Part shown: positions 1-8,341 of the stretch, one piece after another
Position numbering within the stretch: position 1 is the first letter of the stretch
Layout of the letters: each line of letters starts with the position of its first letter
DNA from: Alkalicoccus luteus
Lineage (GTDB): Bacteria > Bacillota > Bacilli > Bacillales > Salisediminibacteriaceae
NCBI GenBank assembly: GCA_052061695.1
Contig: JBPZEY010000004.1
DNA length: 64,000 bases
Direction: 5' to 3' (one strand)
The notes under the pieces: generated by a model
Told to the model about the DNA's origin: nothing
Database searches by the model: none
What the model saw: only the letters and a program-made list of their open reading frames with translations
Translations under genes and position numbers: made by a program

Positions 1-703
1 ATTGAAGCAGTTCTTCCAGCTTTTCTGCAACTTCTCCGTACTCTTCGCTGAAGGACGTTTCTCCTGTTTCCAGCCTTTCAAAAAATGCTTCTCCGTGTAT
101 ATTGGAAGCCAGCGCGTTCAGCGGAGGTAAAATGGTCCAGGATTCCCCGTAAGTAGAATAAAACGGCGTTTCTCCCGCAGACTCAATCTCTTCTGCCAGT
201 GCAATAAATTCGTCCCACGTTTCCGGAACCTCAAGCCCTAGCTCCTCAAACTTTTCCTTATTATAAATGACTCCATTTGCATTAACCGTATGCGGCAGAG
301 CATAAAGCTCATCAGTACCTGTAAGTCGCTTCAGCATATCTTCGTATTCATCCAATATTCCCTCTGTATTCGCATCACCGGTCATATCCTTAAACATTCC
401 TGAGTCGCCAATGTCTCCGAACGTTGCACCTCCATTAATCGTTAACACATCGGGAATATCATTTTGCGTAAGGCGTGAAAGCAGCACTGTATCGGCATCC
501 GGTACGTTATTTTGTTCAATCGTGATACCTGGATTCTCTTCTTCAAACTTGGCAATCAGCTGGTCAAACTCCCCGACAGCCTCACCTTTAAATTGGAAAA
601 ACTCTAGCTCGACTGTATCGCCGCTTCCGTCGGCATTGCCTCCGCAGGCTGCCAGCATCGTCATGACCCCTGCCAAACTGCTTACCCACACTGCTTTTTT
701 CAT
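1..703 (-). CDS. ABC transporter sugar-binding lipoprotein (partial)
   Basis: Extracellular solute-binding protein of family 1, the capture subunit of a carbohydrate ABC importer, tethered to the outer membrane face. The first 234 residues are present and the C-terminus lies beyond the left edge. The N-terminus MKKAVWVSSLAGVMTMLAAC is a lipoprotein signal with lipobox LAAC, so Cys20 would be lipidated. A family-1 fold follows, with segments such as IPDVLTINGG and ETWDEFIALAEEIE. The ATG overlaps the TGA of the upstream lacI-type gene by 4 nt (ATGA), so the two are probably translationally coupled. The sugar cannot be told from sequence. Permease genes would be expected further left. Confidence 0.88.
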   Translation of the reverse strand, partial: MKKAVWVSSLAGVMTMLAACGGNADGSGDTVELEFFQFKGEAVGEFDQLIAKFEEENPGITIEQNNVPDADTVLLSRLTQNDIPDVLTINGGATFGDIGDSGMFKDMTGDANTEGILDEYEDMLKRLTGTDELYALPHTVNANGVIYNKEKFEELGLEVPETWDEFIALAEEIESAGETPFYSTYGESWTILPPLNALASNIHGEAFFERLETGETSFSEEYGEVAEKLEELLQ

Positions 704-1770
704 GATACATCCTCCCCTTCGGTATGTTTTTTGCGCCAACCGCACGAATCACGAATCACCATTTCTGTCGGAACAATAACTTGCAGCGGAACGTCCCGCC
801 CCTCGATCCGATTTCGAAGCAGGTGCGCTGCCGTTCTTCCCATTTGTGTACTATGCAGCTTCGTTGTTGTAAGCGGCGGTGTGACATAGCTTGCGTACTC
901 AATATCGTCTACACTGACAATCGCGGTATGCTGCGGAACTTTCAACCCTTTCTCATGAAGCGCCCGGATCGCTCCCAGCGCCATTGGATCACTGGCAATA
1001 AAAAATGCTTCTGGAAGATTTTCCTGCCGGAGTGCTTCACGCATCAACTGGTAGCCCGCGTATGAGTTCCAGTCGCCTATTTCATCGTTTCCTAAATAAA
1101 CCAGACCTTCTTCATAAAGCTGCCTGTCTTTCATGTAGCGGATATAATGCGCAAGCCTTTGGTCCACTGCCTGCTTCTCGCTCCCATCTGTGCGCTGGGT
1201 GAATTCTCTTCCGCCAATAAACCCGATTCGCCGGTGACCGAGTGAAAGAAGGTGATTCAACACATTTTCTGAGGCTTGCGCAAGGTCAGACGTCACAGAA
1301 TCAAATCTGGCTTTGTCGGGATTCTGATCAACAAACACAATATTTTTACCGGGATACAAGGAAGCGATATCATCTGCCACCGATTTTCCGATGACAATAA
1401 TTCCATCCAGCTCATGCAACTTCTCCTCACCCGTTCTTCTCCGCAGTCTCACCGTCTGGACAATGCGCATGTCCAGCTCGTAGGCCTGCTCTTCAATCCC
1501 GTCGATAATCTCTTTAAAATACGGATCCTCTTTGTCATCCTCTGTGTTATTCCAGGTAAGAATGCCGATTTTCCAAGTCCGGATTGTTTTCTTAACGTAC
1601 TGCTTTCGACTACGCTGTCGGAGAGGTTTGTAGTCCAGCTTTTTCGCTACCTCCAGTACCCGCTGCCTTGTTTCATCCAGTACTACAATCGATTGATCAT
1701 TATTTAATATACGAGAAACGGTGGCAATCGAAACATGTGCTTCTTTTGCTACTTCTTTTATTGTCGCCAA
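700..1770 (-). CDS. LacI family transcriptional regulator
   Basis: Sugar-responsive DNA-binding repressor, 356 aa, the usual LacI length. The N-terminal helix-turn-helix reads TIKEVAKEAHVSIATVSRIL and is followed by a periplasmic-binding-protein-like effector domain (about residues 65-345), with the typical LGHRRIGFIGG and DDIEYASYVTPPLTT segments. The start is TTG at 1770, preceded by GAGGAGGT at good spacing; no better ATG aligns with the family N-terminus. The gene ends in a 4-nt overlap with the solute-binding lipoprotein, so it most likely controls that sugar operon and itself. The effector is unknown. Confidence 0.92.
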   Translation of the reverse strand: MATIKEVAKEAHVSIATVSRILNNDQSIVVLDETRQRVLEVAKKLDYKPLRQRSRKQYVKKTIRTWKIGILTWNNTEDDKEDPYFKEIIDGIEEQAYELDMRIVQTVRLRRRTGEEKLHELDGIIVIGKSVADDIASLYPGKNIVFVDQNPDKARFDSVTSDLAQASENVLNHLLSLGHRRIGFIGGREFTQRTDGSEKQAVDQRLAHYIRYMKDRQLYEEGLVYLGNDEIGDWNSYAGYQLMREALRQENLPEAFFIASDPMALGAIRALHEKGLKVPQHTAIVSVDDIEYASYVTPPLTTTKLHSTQMGRTAAHLLRNRIEGRDVPLQVIVPTEMVIRDSCGWRKKHTEGEDVS

Positions 1771-1854
1771 GTAAAAAACACCTCCTCTTTCACTAAAATT
1801 TCATTTGCGATATATGTAGATTAGCACCGTGTATTCGCTTCCAAAAGTGCAATT

Positions 1855-1945
1855 TCGGTAAAACATCGGTAAAATAATTGTTTTTTACGAAAATACCCGC
1901 TTTATTTTACTTATTATTTTACCGATAAAAATTCTATTTTACTGA
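1855..1945. promoter_or_regulatory. Cluster of TTTTACYGA boxes upstream of lacI-type gene
   Basis: Four copies of a 9-nt box: TCGGTAAAA at 1855-1863 and 1866-1874, the reverse complement TTTTACCGA at 1917-1925, and TTTTACTGA at 1937-1945. Two of them extend into a perfect 14-bp inverted repeat, ATCGGTAAAATAAT (1865-1878) against ATTATTTTACCGAT (1913-1926). The cluster lies 85-175 nt upstream of the LacI start, in AT-rich DNA. It could be an operator array for the neighbouring regulator; no classical CG-centred LacI palindrome is visible, so this is inference. The rest of 1771-2173 shows no convincing gene. Confidence 0.45.
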
Positions 1946-2173
1946 TCTTTTCCAAAATAGCCGCTTCGTTTGTCTGTACAATTGTCGCTTTTTGGATAGC
2001 TGCACGATAATTCAGTCGATCTTCCCCTCTACAGTAGCTCTGAACCAGGACACGCCCTTTTTTGAATTCCCGAAAAAAGCTTCCGGCCTGCGCCGAAAGC
2101 CAAGTACACCTGTGCTCCTGCCTCATTCGATACCGTCATTTTCAAAACGGGAGCATGACGCCCCGGCTTTGAC

Positions 2174-2590
2174 TTACATAGGCTGACTTTTCCACGGGGC
2201 TTCTGCGTGCAGCAGCGTTTTAAAGTCCTGCTCCGGATCGAAGGCAAGCCGGCGCAGATGTGCTTCGACGCGGCGCTTCAAAATCGGAGCCATAATGCAG
2301 TGGCTGAATTCGTAGCCCCGGCACCGGCTTTTATAGCGCACTTCTTTTTTCGTCGGCTTTGCACTTTCCCAAATTTTCATATCTGCTCCGCGCAGCTCTT
2401 TCCGCAGTTCGTTCAAGAAGGCTCCATTGCGGCTTTCCAGCTTAAAAAACCAGTCTTCGTAGACATCGGCAAACTTCATTTTAGATGTCCGCACGTACTC
2501 ACGGTCGTGCTCCAGCGCCCGTTTTGCCCAGACGCTGTCGACATAGCGGAAAAATAAAATTTTTTCATAATCGTCCATGAGTGCTTTCAT
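2174..2590 (-). CDS. Hypothetical protein, 138 aa
   Basis: I do not recognise this protein. It is 138 aa, rich in charged and aromatic residues, with no signal peptide or membrane segment, so probably cytoplasmic. It opens with MKALMDDYEKILFFRYVDSV, a probable helical segment, and ends in a basic stretch (ILKRRVEAHLRRL). The start at 2590 follows a GAGGGTGAG ribosome site, and the codon use resembles the neighbours. It is monocistronic as far as can be seen. The next gene is divergent, with a Fur-like box between them nearer to that gene. Confidence 0.6.
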   Translation of the reverse strand: MKALMDDYEKILFFRYVDSVWAKRALEHDREYVRTSKMKFADVYEDWFFKLESRNGAFLNELRKELRGADMKIWESAKPTKKEVRYKSRCRGYEFSHCIMAPILKRRVEAHLRRLAFDPEQDFKTLLHAEAPWKSQPM

Positions 2591-2799
2591 CGCAGCTCAC
2601 CCTCGCACATGAGAATATATGTTCCCATTACCATAGCACGATTGTTTGAAGCCTGACAAGACGGGCGTTCGATGTTTCACAGTGACAGACAGCTGCTGAA
2701 TCCGCTCGTGCTAACTACTCCAGCTTTTTTTAGATTTATTTTTCGGACGGACAATTGACTTTTTCAAACGTGCATACTATGATAAAGCTATTGTGAAAC

Positions 2800-2814
2800 T
2801 GATAATCATTCTCA
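2800..2814. promoter_or_regulatory. Fur box
   Basis: TGATAATCATTCTCA matches the 7-1-7 Fur consensus TGATAATNATTATCA at 14 of 15 positions. It lies 34-48 nt before the start of the iron-siderophore ATPase gene, so iron-dependent repression by Fur is expected. Confidence 0.8.
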
Positions 2815-2847
2815 AATAAACAGACAGCAGAAAGGACTGACGTGCTC

Positions 2848-3672
2848 ATGCCCTCCATGCATGCGGAACATATACGGGTCGGCTACGGCGACAAGCCGAT
2901 CATCAACGATCTGACGGTGTCGATTCCAGCCGGCAAGGTAACGACGATCATCGGACCGAACGGCTGTGGAAAATCAACGTTCCTGAAAACGTGTACGCGC
3001 CTTCTCGCAGCGTCCTCCGGCTCGGTGTATCTGGACGGAGCAGCGGTGTCAAAAATTCCGACGAAGGAGCTCGCCCGCAGCATGGCGATCCTGCCGCAGA
3101 CGCAGAACAGCGCGGCTGGCCTCACCGTTTATGAACTCGTTTCCTACGGCCGCTTTCCATATCAGCGCGGCTTCGGACGCCTGAGCCGGGAAGACCGCCG
3201 CATGATTGACGAAGCGATGGAGATGACGGGAACCAGTGCCTTTGCAGACAAGCCGGTCGACGGATTGTCCGGCGGGCAGCGGCAGCGGGTCTGGATCGCA
3301 ATGGCGCTCGCCCAGAATACGGAGCTCATTTTTCTTGATGAACCGACGACGTATCTGGACATGGCGCATCAGCTGGAAGTCCTCGAACTGCTGCAGCGCC
3401 TGAACCGGCTTGAAAACCGTACGATCGTCATGGTGCTGCATGACCTGAATCAGGCTGCACGTTTTTCGGATTACTTAATTGCGATGAAAGACGGCGATGT
3501 CCGCTCACACGGGAGCGCTCAGGACATTATGCAGCCGCACGTGCTGCGCGACGTCTTTTCCATTGAAGCCGTCATCGGAAAAGATCCCGTAACAGGAACG
3601 CCGATGTGCATGAGCTACCAGCTCGCCTGCCCGCAGGAACAGCACCTCCTTCACCCTTCTGTAAATGGATAA
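2848..3672 (+). CDS. Iron-siderophore ABC transporter ATP-binding protein
   Basis: Cytoplasmic ATPase of the FecE/FhuC/YusV family that powers ferric-siderophore or haem import. Walker A is GPNGCGKST, the Q-loop lies near ILPQTQN, the ABC signature is LSGGQRQR, Walker B is ELIFLDEPTTYLD, and the switch histidine is in MVLHDLNQ. About 274 aa, normal for the family. The start is either ATG 2848 or GTG 2842; AAAGGA lies 11 or 5 nt before them. No permease or binding-protein gene is adjacent, so this is a stand-alone ATPase that may serve permeases encoded elsewhere, as YusV does in B. subtilis. A Fur box precedes it. Confidence 0.93.
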   Translation: MPSMHAEHIRVGYGDKPIINDLTVSIPAGKVTTIIGPNGCGKSTFLKTCTRLLAASSGSVYLDGAAVSKIPTKELARSMAILPQTQNSAAGLTVYELVSYGRFPYQRGFGRLSREDRRMIDEAMEMTGTSAFADKPVDGLSGGQRQRVWIAMALAQNTELIFLDEPTTYLDMAHQLEVLELLQRLNRLENRTIVMVLHDLNQAARFSDYLIAMKDGDVRSHGSAQDIMQPHVLRDVFSIEAVIGKDPVTGTPMCMSYQLACPQEQHLLHPSVNG

Positions 3673-3690
3673 CCGTACGTAAACCTTTTA

Positions 3691-3715
3691 AAACGGGCCT
3701 CTGCCCGTTTTTTTC
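3691..3715 (+). terminator. Rho-independent terminator
   Basis: Hairpin AAACGGGC-CTCT-GCCCGTTT followed by a run of T, 18 nt after the siderophore ATPase stop codon. Confidence 0.9.
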
Positions 3716-3938
3716 TTTTGAAAAAATGAGAGGCTTTCCCGCTCTACAGGCTGCATCATAGAGGCCGACAGCGGCGGACACGTACCTCAATCACGTACCA
3801 CCGTAAACATTACACAAACCCGCCTGCAAACAACAATGCCTTCCCCCGTTGAGACGCGCTGATCGTATGTGGCTGCTTGAAGCGGCCTGCAGCAAAAAAC
3901 AGCTCCGGCCTGATACGGCTGCAGCTGCTTCTCTTGCT

Positions 3939-4442
3939 TTATTCCTCTGGTTTGAAGGTTCGTTTGCCAAGCTCCTGATCGAGCAGCTCAAACGCCTGGC
4001 TGTCTTGATCCATGCGCTTCAGCCGGTGGATGAGCGTATCAAACGCCGCCTCTTCTTCCACCTGTTCTTCAATAAACCAGTTCAGGAAAGTCATCGTCGC
4101 ATGTTCGCGCTCATCCAGCGCCAGATCAGCTAGCTTGTAAATGCGCTTCGTCACTTCTTTTTCATGCTCAAGTGATTTGGTGAACGTTTCTTCCACAGAA
4201 GCAAACGTATTGTCCGGATCGGGCATGCCGGTGAGCTCTGCTCGGCCGCCGATGTCGTTAATAAACTGGTAAAACTTCATCGCATGGAACCGTTCCTCTT
4301 CTGCCTGTGCCAGGTAAAACTGCGCAAAACCGTCCAGGCTTTCACCAGAGCAGTAAGCCGCAGTAGCGGTATAAACGTGAGCGGAGTAAAATTCGTAGTT
4401 CATCTGTTCGTTCAAAGCGTCCACAAGTGTTGTGCTGATCAT
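3939..4442 (-). CDS. Ferritin
   Basis: Iron-storage ferritin of the bacterial FtnA type, 167 aa, which oxidises and stores iron in a 24-subunit cytoplasmic shell. Ferroxidase-type residues are visible: the Glu of MNYEFYSAH, the Glu and His of QAEEERFHAMKFYQF, and the C-terminal helix with EREHATMTFLNWFIEEQVEEE. The chosen ATG at 4442 gives the family N-terminus MISTTLVDALNEQ. It starts one base after the TAA of the upstream gene and has GAGGAG 11 nt before it, so translation is probably coupled to that gene. It is the last gene of a nitroreductase-unknown-ferritin operon whose upstream region has Fur-like boxes. Confidence 0.92.
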   Translation of the reverse strand: MISTTLVDALNEQMNYEFYSAHVYTATAAYCSGESLDGFAQFYLAQAEEERFHAMKFYQFINDIGGRAELTGMPDPDNTFASVEETFTKSLEHEKEVTKRIYKLADLALDEREHATMTFLNWFIEEQVEEEAAFDTLIHRLKRMDQDSQAFELLDQELGKRTFKPEE

Positions 4443-4443
4443 G

Positions 4444-4965
4444 TTACATCGCGCTCCTCTCAATTAAATGATCCGGCAGCCAGCCGGCGTGCAGGACGGC
4501 TGCCGGAATTTCCCCGGAAAGACGCCCGGCCCGGTCGAGCCACTGCTTTGAAAATGTGTATTCCCGTTCTTTTAAAATCATGCCGATTCCCTGATTCGCA
4601 CTGTAGAGCTGCATGCGACCAAGCGCACGAAGCGCCTCGTCCCGGTAGCGAGGTTTCGTCAGCACAAGCACATGCATCGGCACCTGCTCGTACAGCTCCA
4701 GCATCCGGTTGTGCCAGCGGTCTTCACGCTCGTACATGCCGCGTATGATTTCTTTGACAAGCGGACACTTCTGAGGTCCGTGAAACAGAAGCAGACGCGT
4801 CTCGGCACGTGCTTCCGGACTCATTTCCACGGAGGCTTTCTTCCAGCTGACCGACACTGCGGACGGCTCGACAGCCCGGTCCTTAAAGCAGCGCATAATC
4901 CGCCGCTCCATCATCATTTTTTCCATCATGGCGCGCATCGCCTGCATTTCTTCGGCTGTCAGCAT
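4444..4965 (-). CDS. Hypothetical protein coupled to ferritin
   Basis: Not recognised. 173 aa, no signal peptide or membrane segment. The N-terminus is unusually rich in methionine (MLTAEEMQAMRAMMEKMMME); basic and aromatic residues follow, with motifs such as CPLVKEIIRGMYEREDRWHNRMLELYEQ and HVLVLTKPRYRDEALRALG. The start at 4965 is taken because GGAGGT lies 7 nt upstream; the in-frame GTG at 4974 falls inside that site. It stops one base before the ferritin ATG and follows the nitroreductase by 28 nt, so a role in iron handling or redox is suggested by context only. Confidence 0.75.
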   Translation of the reverse strand: MLTAEEMQAMRAMMEKMMMERRIMRCFKDRAVEPSAVSVSWKKASVEMSPEARAETRLLLFHGPQKCPLVKEIIRGMYEREDRWHNRMLELYEQVPMHVLVLTKPRYRDEALRALGRMQLYSANQGIGMILKEREYTFSKQWLDRAGRLSGEIPAAVLHAGWLPDHLIERSAM

Positions 4966-4993
4966 GGCAGCCACCTCCCTTTACAGATGCCTT

Positions 4994-5563
4994 TTAAAGC
5001 GACGAAAAATCGGTCGTAAGCTCTTCCGGCGGAGTTGGTTCTTTCCGTTTCGGCTTGTTTTTTTCCTCATAATAGCCAAGGTGCAGAAAGCCGGCGATCC
5101 GTTCACCAGCCTTTACGCCAAGCATGCCACGGACGTCCGGCTCGTAAATGTGCGGATTCGTTTTCCACACGGTTCCGAGCTGCCGTTCTGCAGCAAGCAG
5201 CTGAAAATTTTGAATCATCGAGCCAATCGCGCCCATGTTTTCATCCTGCTGTTTCTGGCGCGGATCTTCTTTCATTATTACAATTAAATAGGCAGCAGGC
5301 TCCATAAACAACTTGCGGCGGTTTTCATGCTCTCGTTTTGCATAGTGCCCGAGCAGCCCTTCAACAAATGCTTCCTTTTCTTCTGCACTCACATACACGA
5401 AGCGCCACGGCTCCCGCAGCCCGTGGTTCGGGGCCCATACGGCATCCCGAAGCAGATCCATCACCAGCGTTTTTTCTACCGGTTCATCGGTGTATCCGGT
5501 TTTAATAGAACGCCGCTCCCGTATCGCTTTTTGCAGCGGCGTAATCGTAGATAAATCAGTCAT
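4994..5563 (-). CDS. Nitroreductase family protein
   Basis: FMN-dependent NAD(P)H oxidoreductase of the nitroreductase superfamily, 189 aa, similar in build to the YdjA/YfhC group. Visible family features are the N-terminal FMN-binding RRSIKTGYTDEPVE, the APNHGLREPWRF substrate/FMN loop, MIQNFQLLAAERQLGT, and the C-terminal GFLHLGY. The natural substrate is unknown. It heads the three-gene operon that ends in ferritin; flavin reductases can release iron from ferritin, which would make sense of the linkage, but that is inference. AGAGGGA precedes the ATG. Confidence 0.9.
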   Translation of the reverse strand: MTDLSTITPLQKAIRERRSIKTGYTDEPVEKTLVMDLLRDAVWAPNHGLREPWRFVYVSAEEKEAFVEGLLGHYAKREHENRRKLFMEPAAYLIVIMKEDPRQKQQDENMGAIGSMIQNFQLLAAERQLGTVWKTNPHIYEPDVRGMLGVKAGERIAGFLHLGYYEEKNKPKRKEPTPPEELTTDFSSL

Positions 5564-5650
5564 GTCTATCCCTCTTTCTATTGCCAGTCTTTCCCTTTAT
5601 TGTATCAGACGGGCACCCCCGTTAACATCTTAAGCGGCACCGCCGATAAA

Positions 5651-5665
5651 TGATAACCATTCTCA
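5651..5665. promoter_or_regulatory. Fur-like box (near nitroreductase-ferritin operon)
   Basis: TGATAACCATTCTCA matches the Fur 7-1-7 consensus at 13 of 15 positions, 88 nt upstream of the nitroreductase start. It is the nearer of two boxes in this intergenic region. Confidence 0.65.
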
Positions 5666-5718
5666 ATGGTGTCGAAAAAAAAGAGAGGGGGGAATACTTT
5701 TTTTCGGAAGCGAGAAAG

Positions 5719-5733
5719 TGAGAATGATTATCA
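5719..5733. promoter_or_regulatory. Second Fur-like box
   Basis: TGAGAATGATTATCA matches the Fur consensus at 14 of 15 positions. It lies 54 nt beyond the first box, between the nitroreductase operon (leftward) and the glutamate dehydrogenase gene (rightward). The space between the boxes contains a poly-A/poly-G stretch. Which of the two genes it controls is not certain; it is closer to the nitroreductase start. Confidence 0.72.
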
Positions 5734-5911
5734 ATTAACGGTGCTCTTTTATCATAGTGCAGCTTTTCAAAACCGTCAAGCCTTATCTGCAGAAATTTTC
5801 TAAAAAAATAACGTGTCCGGCAGCTGAAGCCTGCGAAGATGACGTTCCCGCGCTTAGCTTCTCTCCGGACGGGGAAGGTACCGGAGTAGACACTGTGAAG
5901 GAGCTGATTGG

Positions 5912-7132
5912 ATGAACACGCAAGAACTCTATGCCATGATCAACGAAGCATCTGAACACCTGGAGCTGCATGACGATTTTCAGCAGCTGCTCCGCATTCC
6001 GGAGAGGCAGCTCGCCTTTTCGGTTCCTTATGAATCCGATGAAGGAAACATGCGCGTGGTGGAGGGTTTCCGTACACTGCACTCCTCCCTGCTGGGTCCC
6101 GGTAAAGGCGGCATCCGGCTCCACCCGGAAACAAACATCGACGAAACGTCGCTGCTCGCCTCCTGGATGACGATGAAAAATGCCTTAATGCACCTGCCCT
6201 TCGGCGGCGCAAAAGGCGGAATTGCTGCAGATCCAAAACAACTGTCTGATAACGAACGCGAGCGCGTAATCCGCTCCTACATCCGCAAGCTGTCCCCTTA
6301 CATCGGCCGCGACCAGGACATTCCCGCTCCGGACGTCAACATCGGCCAGCAGGAAATCGGCTGGATGCTGGATGAATACGAAAAACATCTGCATGATCCA
6401 TATAATGCCGTCTTCACCGGGAAAGATCCGGTTATCGGAGGCATCCCGGGCCGGGTGGAAGCCACGGCAGCCGGCATCGTTCATACGATTCGCTGCCGGC
6501 TCAAGGAACAGGACCGCAGCCTGAATAATTTGAAAGTCGCCATCCAGGGAGCCGGAAACGTCGGATCGTTCTGCGCCCGCATTCTCGCTGATAAAGGAGC
6601 GATCATTACGGCGATGTCAGACTCCTCTTCCACTGTCTTTGATGAGAATGGACTAAACGTGGAGAAAGTATTGAAGGAAAAAACCGACACGGGCAGCCTT
6701 GGCGGAGACCATGAGTCAGCGGCCGTATTTGAAGTGCCGTGCGACGTGCTGATCCCGGCCGCCATGGGCGGCGCTATTGATGAGGAGACCGCCCGGCTGA
6801 TCCAGGCAGACCTGATCGCAGAAGGCGCGAACGGTCCGGTAACAGCAGATGCAGACCGGGTGCTGGAAGAACGCGGCATTGAGGTACTCCCGGATATCCT
6901 GACCAATGCCGGCGGTGTCGTCGTTTCCTACCTGGAGTGGCGGATGAACGAGCGCAAGGAAGAATGGAGCAAGGCCGATGCGCTGAGTCAGCTGGAGCAC
7001 TACATGCGCCAGGCCTTCAGCCGCACGAACCGGACCAAGCAGGATTCCGGCGTCTCCTACCGTCGTGCTGCCTATTACACGGCCTGCAGGCGTCTTGCTG
7101 ATGTGATGCAGGCACGCGGGCTGATCAAGTAG
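5912..7132 (+). CDS. Glu/Leu/Phe/Val dehydrogenase
   Basis: NAD(P)-dependent amino-acid dehydrogenase, most likely a glutamate dehydrogenase interconverting glutamate with 2-oxoglutarate and ammonium. The substrate-binding GPGKGGIRLHP is followed by PFGGAKGGI, which contains the family's catalytic lysine, and by DIPAPDVNIGQQEIGWMLDEY. The NAD-binding Rossmann motif is IQGAGNVGS. At 406 aa it is slightly shorter than the roughly 424-aa RocG/GudB enzymes, so coenzyme and substrate preference are open. AAGGAG lies 8 nt before the ATG. Its 3' end overlaps the convergent methyltransferase gene by 8 bp. Confidence 0.92.
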   Translation: MNTQELYAMINEASEHLELHDDFQQLLRIPERQLAFSVPYESDEGNMRVVEGFRTLHSSLLGPGKGGIRLHPETNIDETSLLASWMTMKNALMHLPFGGAKGGIAADPKQLSDNERERVIRSYIRKLSPYIGRDQDIPAPDVNIGQQEIGWMLDEYEKHLHDPYNAVFTGKDPVIGGIPGRVEATAAGIVHTIRCRLKEQDRSLNNLKVAIQGAGNVGSFCARILADKGAIITAMSDSSSTVFDENGLNVEKVLKEKTDTGSLGGDHESAAVFEVPCDVLIPAAMGGAIDEETARLIQADLIAEGANGPVTADADRVLEERGIEVLPDILTNAGGVVVSYLEWRMNERKEEWSKADALSQLEHYMRQAFSRTNRTKQDSGVSYRRAAYYTACRRLADVMQARGLIK

Positions 7133-7901
7133 CCTGTCCTGTCCAGATCGTCCACCGGTCGGCTTCTGTTACAGCCCCTTCCGAAAGCTTCGTCTGCAGA
7201 AAATCGAGAAACGCTTCCAGCTCGCTGTCTGTCAGTTCGTGTAAAATACTCCGTCCCGTTCGCTGGCGAAGATCATCCAGCAGCTGCTGCCTCGTTGCAA
7301 ACTGTTTTCGCTTCTCCCATATAGAAAAAACTGTCACACCGGTAAAGCCGGCAGCTTTCATCTGCTCGAGGACGTCCATTTTATTCGGACGCCTCTTTTT
7401 TTCGACCTCGGCAAGGTGCGGAAAATAATCAAGCAGCCAACCCCGGATGTGCACGTGGCTTCCGGGAAGCAGACAGTCTGAAACGGTCCGGTCCTGTATG
7501 ATCAGCCGCCCTTTCGCACACAGCACCCGTGCTGCCTCTTTCAGAAAAGCGGCTGTATCCGACAGATGATGGATCAGTGCCCGGGCAACCACCAGATCCT
7601 GGCCGCACCGGGCGAGACCGGTTCGTTCCGCGGTCCCCTGCTGAAATGAGAGCCGTCTCTCGTGCTGATGACGTTCTTTTGCATCGCGCAGGCTTACTTC
7701 CGAAAAATCAATGCCGACTGCTCTATCAGCCCCAAGTTTCAGCAGCTCGTTCGTATAGATCCCCCCGCCGCAGCCAATGTCTGCGGCATGCTTGATATCT
7801 TCTCCTGCTGTCAGCTCCTGCATCGTTTTTACCCAGTCAGCGTCGGCGTCCCTGCTGTTATAGCTCCCTTTTAACCGTTCATCATGAAAATGGATGCTCA
7901 T
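7125..7901 (-). CDS. Class I SAM-dependent methyltransferase
   Basis: Soluble methyltransferase of the Rossmann-fold class, 258 aa. The SAM-binding motif I is AADIGCGGGIYTNEL (about residues 39-53), the acidic residue at the end of strand 2 is in AVGIDFSE, and a post-motif segment is LVVARALIHHL. The C-terminal third is helical and looks like the accessory part seen in small-molecule methyltransferases. The substrate is unknown. GGGAGGTGA precedes the ATG. It is divergent from the cobalamin-riboswitch/metE unit, and its end overlaps the convergent glutamate dehydrogenase gene by 8 bp. Confidence 0.88.
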   Translation of the reverse strand: MSIHFHDERLKGSYNSRDADADWVKTMQELTAGEDIKHAADIGCGGGIYTNELLKLGADRAVGIDFSEVSLRDAKERHQHERRLSFQQGTAERTGLARCGQDLVVARALIHHLSDTAAFLKEAARVLCAKGRLIIQDRTVSDCLLPGSHVHIRGWLLDYFPHLAEVEKKRRPNKMDVLEQMKAAGFTGVTVFSIWEKRKQFATRQQLLDDLRQRTGRSILHELTDSELEAFLDFLQTKLSEGAVTEADRWTIWTGQAT

Positions 7902-7970
7902 GTGTTCTCACCTCCCTTCTATTATATCCTTTTTATGGGAAAAATGAAGCCGCGCTTCTTTTAGATGATT

Positions 7971-8000
7971 TTGACAACTTACTCCCTTTTCCTGTATGAT
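7971..8000 (+). promoter_or_regulatory. SigA-type promoter of metE leader
   Basis: TTGACA (7971-7976) and TATGAT (7995-8000) separated by 18 nt, just upstream of the cobalamin riboswitch. Confidence 0.8.
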
Positions 8001-8027
8001 GACGACAAACTTGATAACGTAATGAAC

Positions 8028-8180
8028 AACAGGTGATCTGCTTCGCCAGATCTTAAAAGGGAATCCGGTGCAACTCCGGAACGGTCCCGCCACTGTAAAA
8101 GGTTAGCAGCCGCTGTGCCACTGGATTTTTTCCGGGAAGGTGCGGCTGTGTTCATCCTTGAGTCAGGAGACCTGCCTGTC
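8028..8180 (+). ncRNA. Cobalamin riboswitch
   Basis: B12-sensing leader RNA. Diagnostic elements are in order: GGGAATCCGGTGCAACTCCGG, then ACGGTCCCGCCACTGT, then GTGCCACTGG and finally the B12-box segment GAGTCAGGAGACCTGCC. CAGGT at 8030-8034 pairs with ACCTG at 8170-8174 to close P1. A strong terminator follows at 8301-8341 before metE. This suggests that bound cobalamin turns transcription of the B12-independent methionine synthase off. Confidence 0.95.
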
Positions 8181-8300
8181 GTTCTTTACCATCAGCCCTA
8201 CGGGTCATAGGGAGGTGGAAACAGGCTTGTTCAGCTTTGCCGCAAAACACGTGCGGCCAAAGCTTCGTTCGTGCTGGAAAGACACCTGTTTTGTCCTGCT

Positions 8301-8341
8301 GCCGTGCCGGAAGGGTTTCCCCCTTTTCGGCACGGCTTTTT
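8301..8341 (+). terminator. Riboswitch-controlled terminator before metE
   Basis: Long hairpin built from GCCGTGCCGG and TTCGGCACGGC with AAGGG/CCCTT in the upper stem, followed by TTTTTG. It lies between the cobalamin riboswitch and the metE start, the normal place for an expression platform. Confidence 0.85.

Noticed and set aside
1914..2247. Two minus-strand frames of about 70 codons upstream of lacI
   Set aside because: No ribosome site and no family-like sequence; one overlaps the TTTTACYGA boxes. The ending KISKIEFLSVK looks like repeat-derived sequence.
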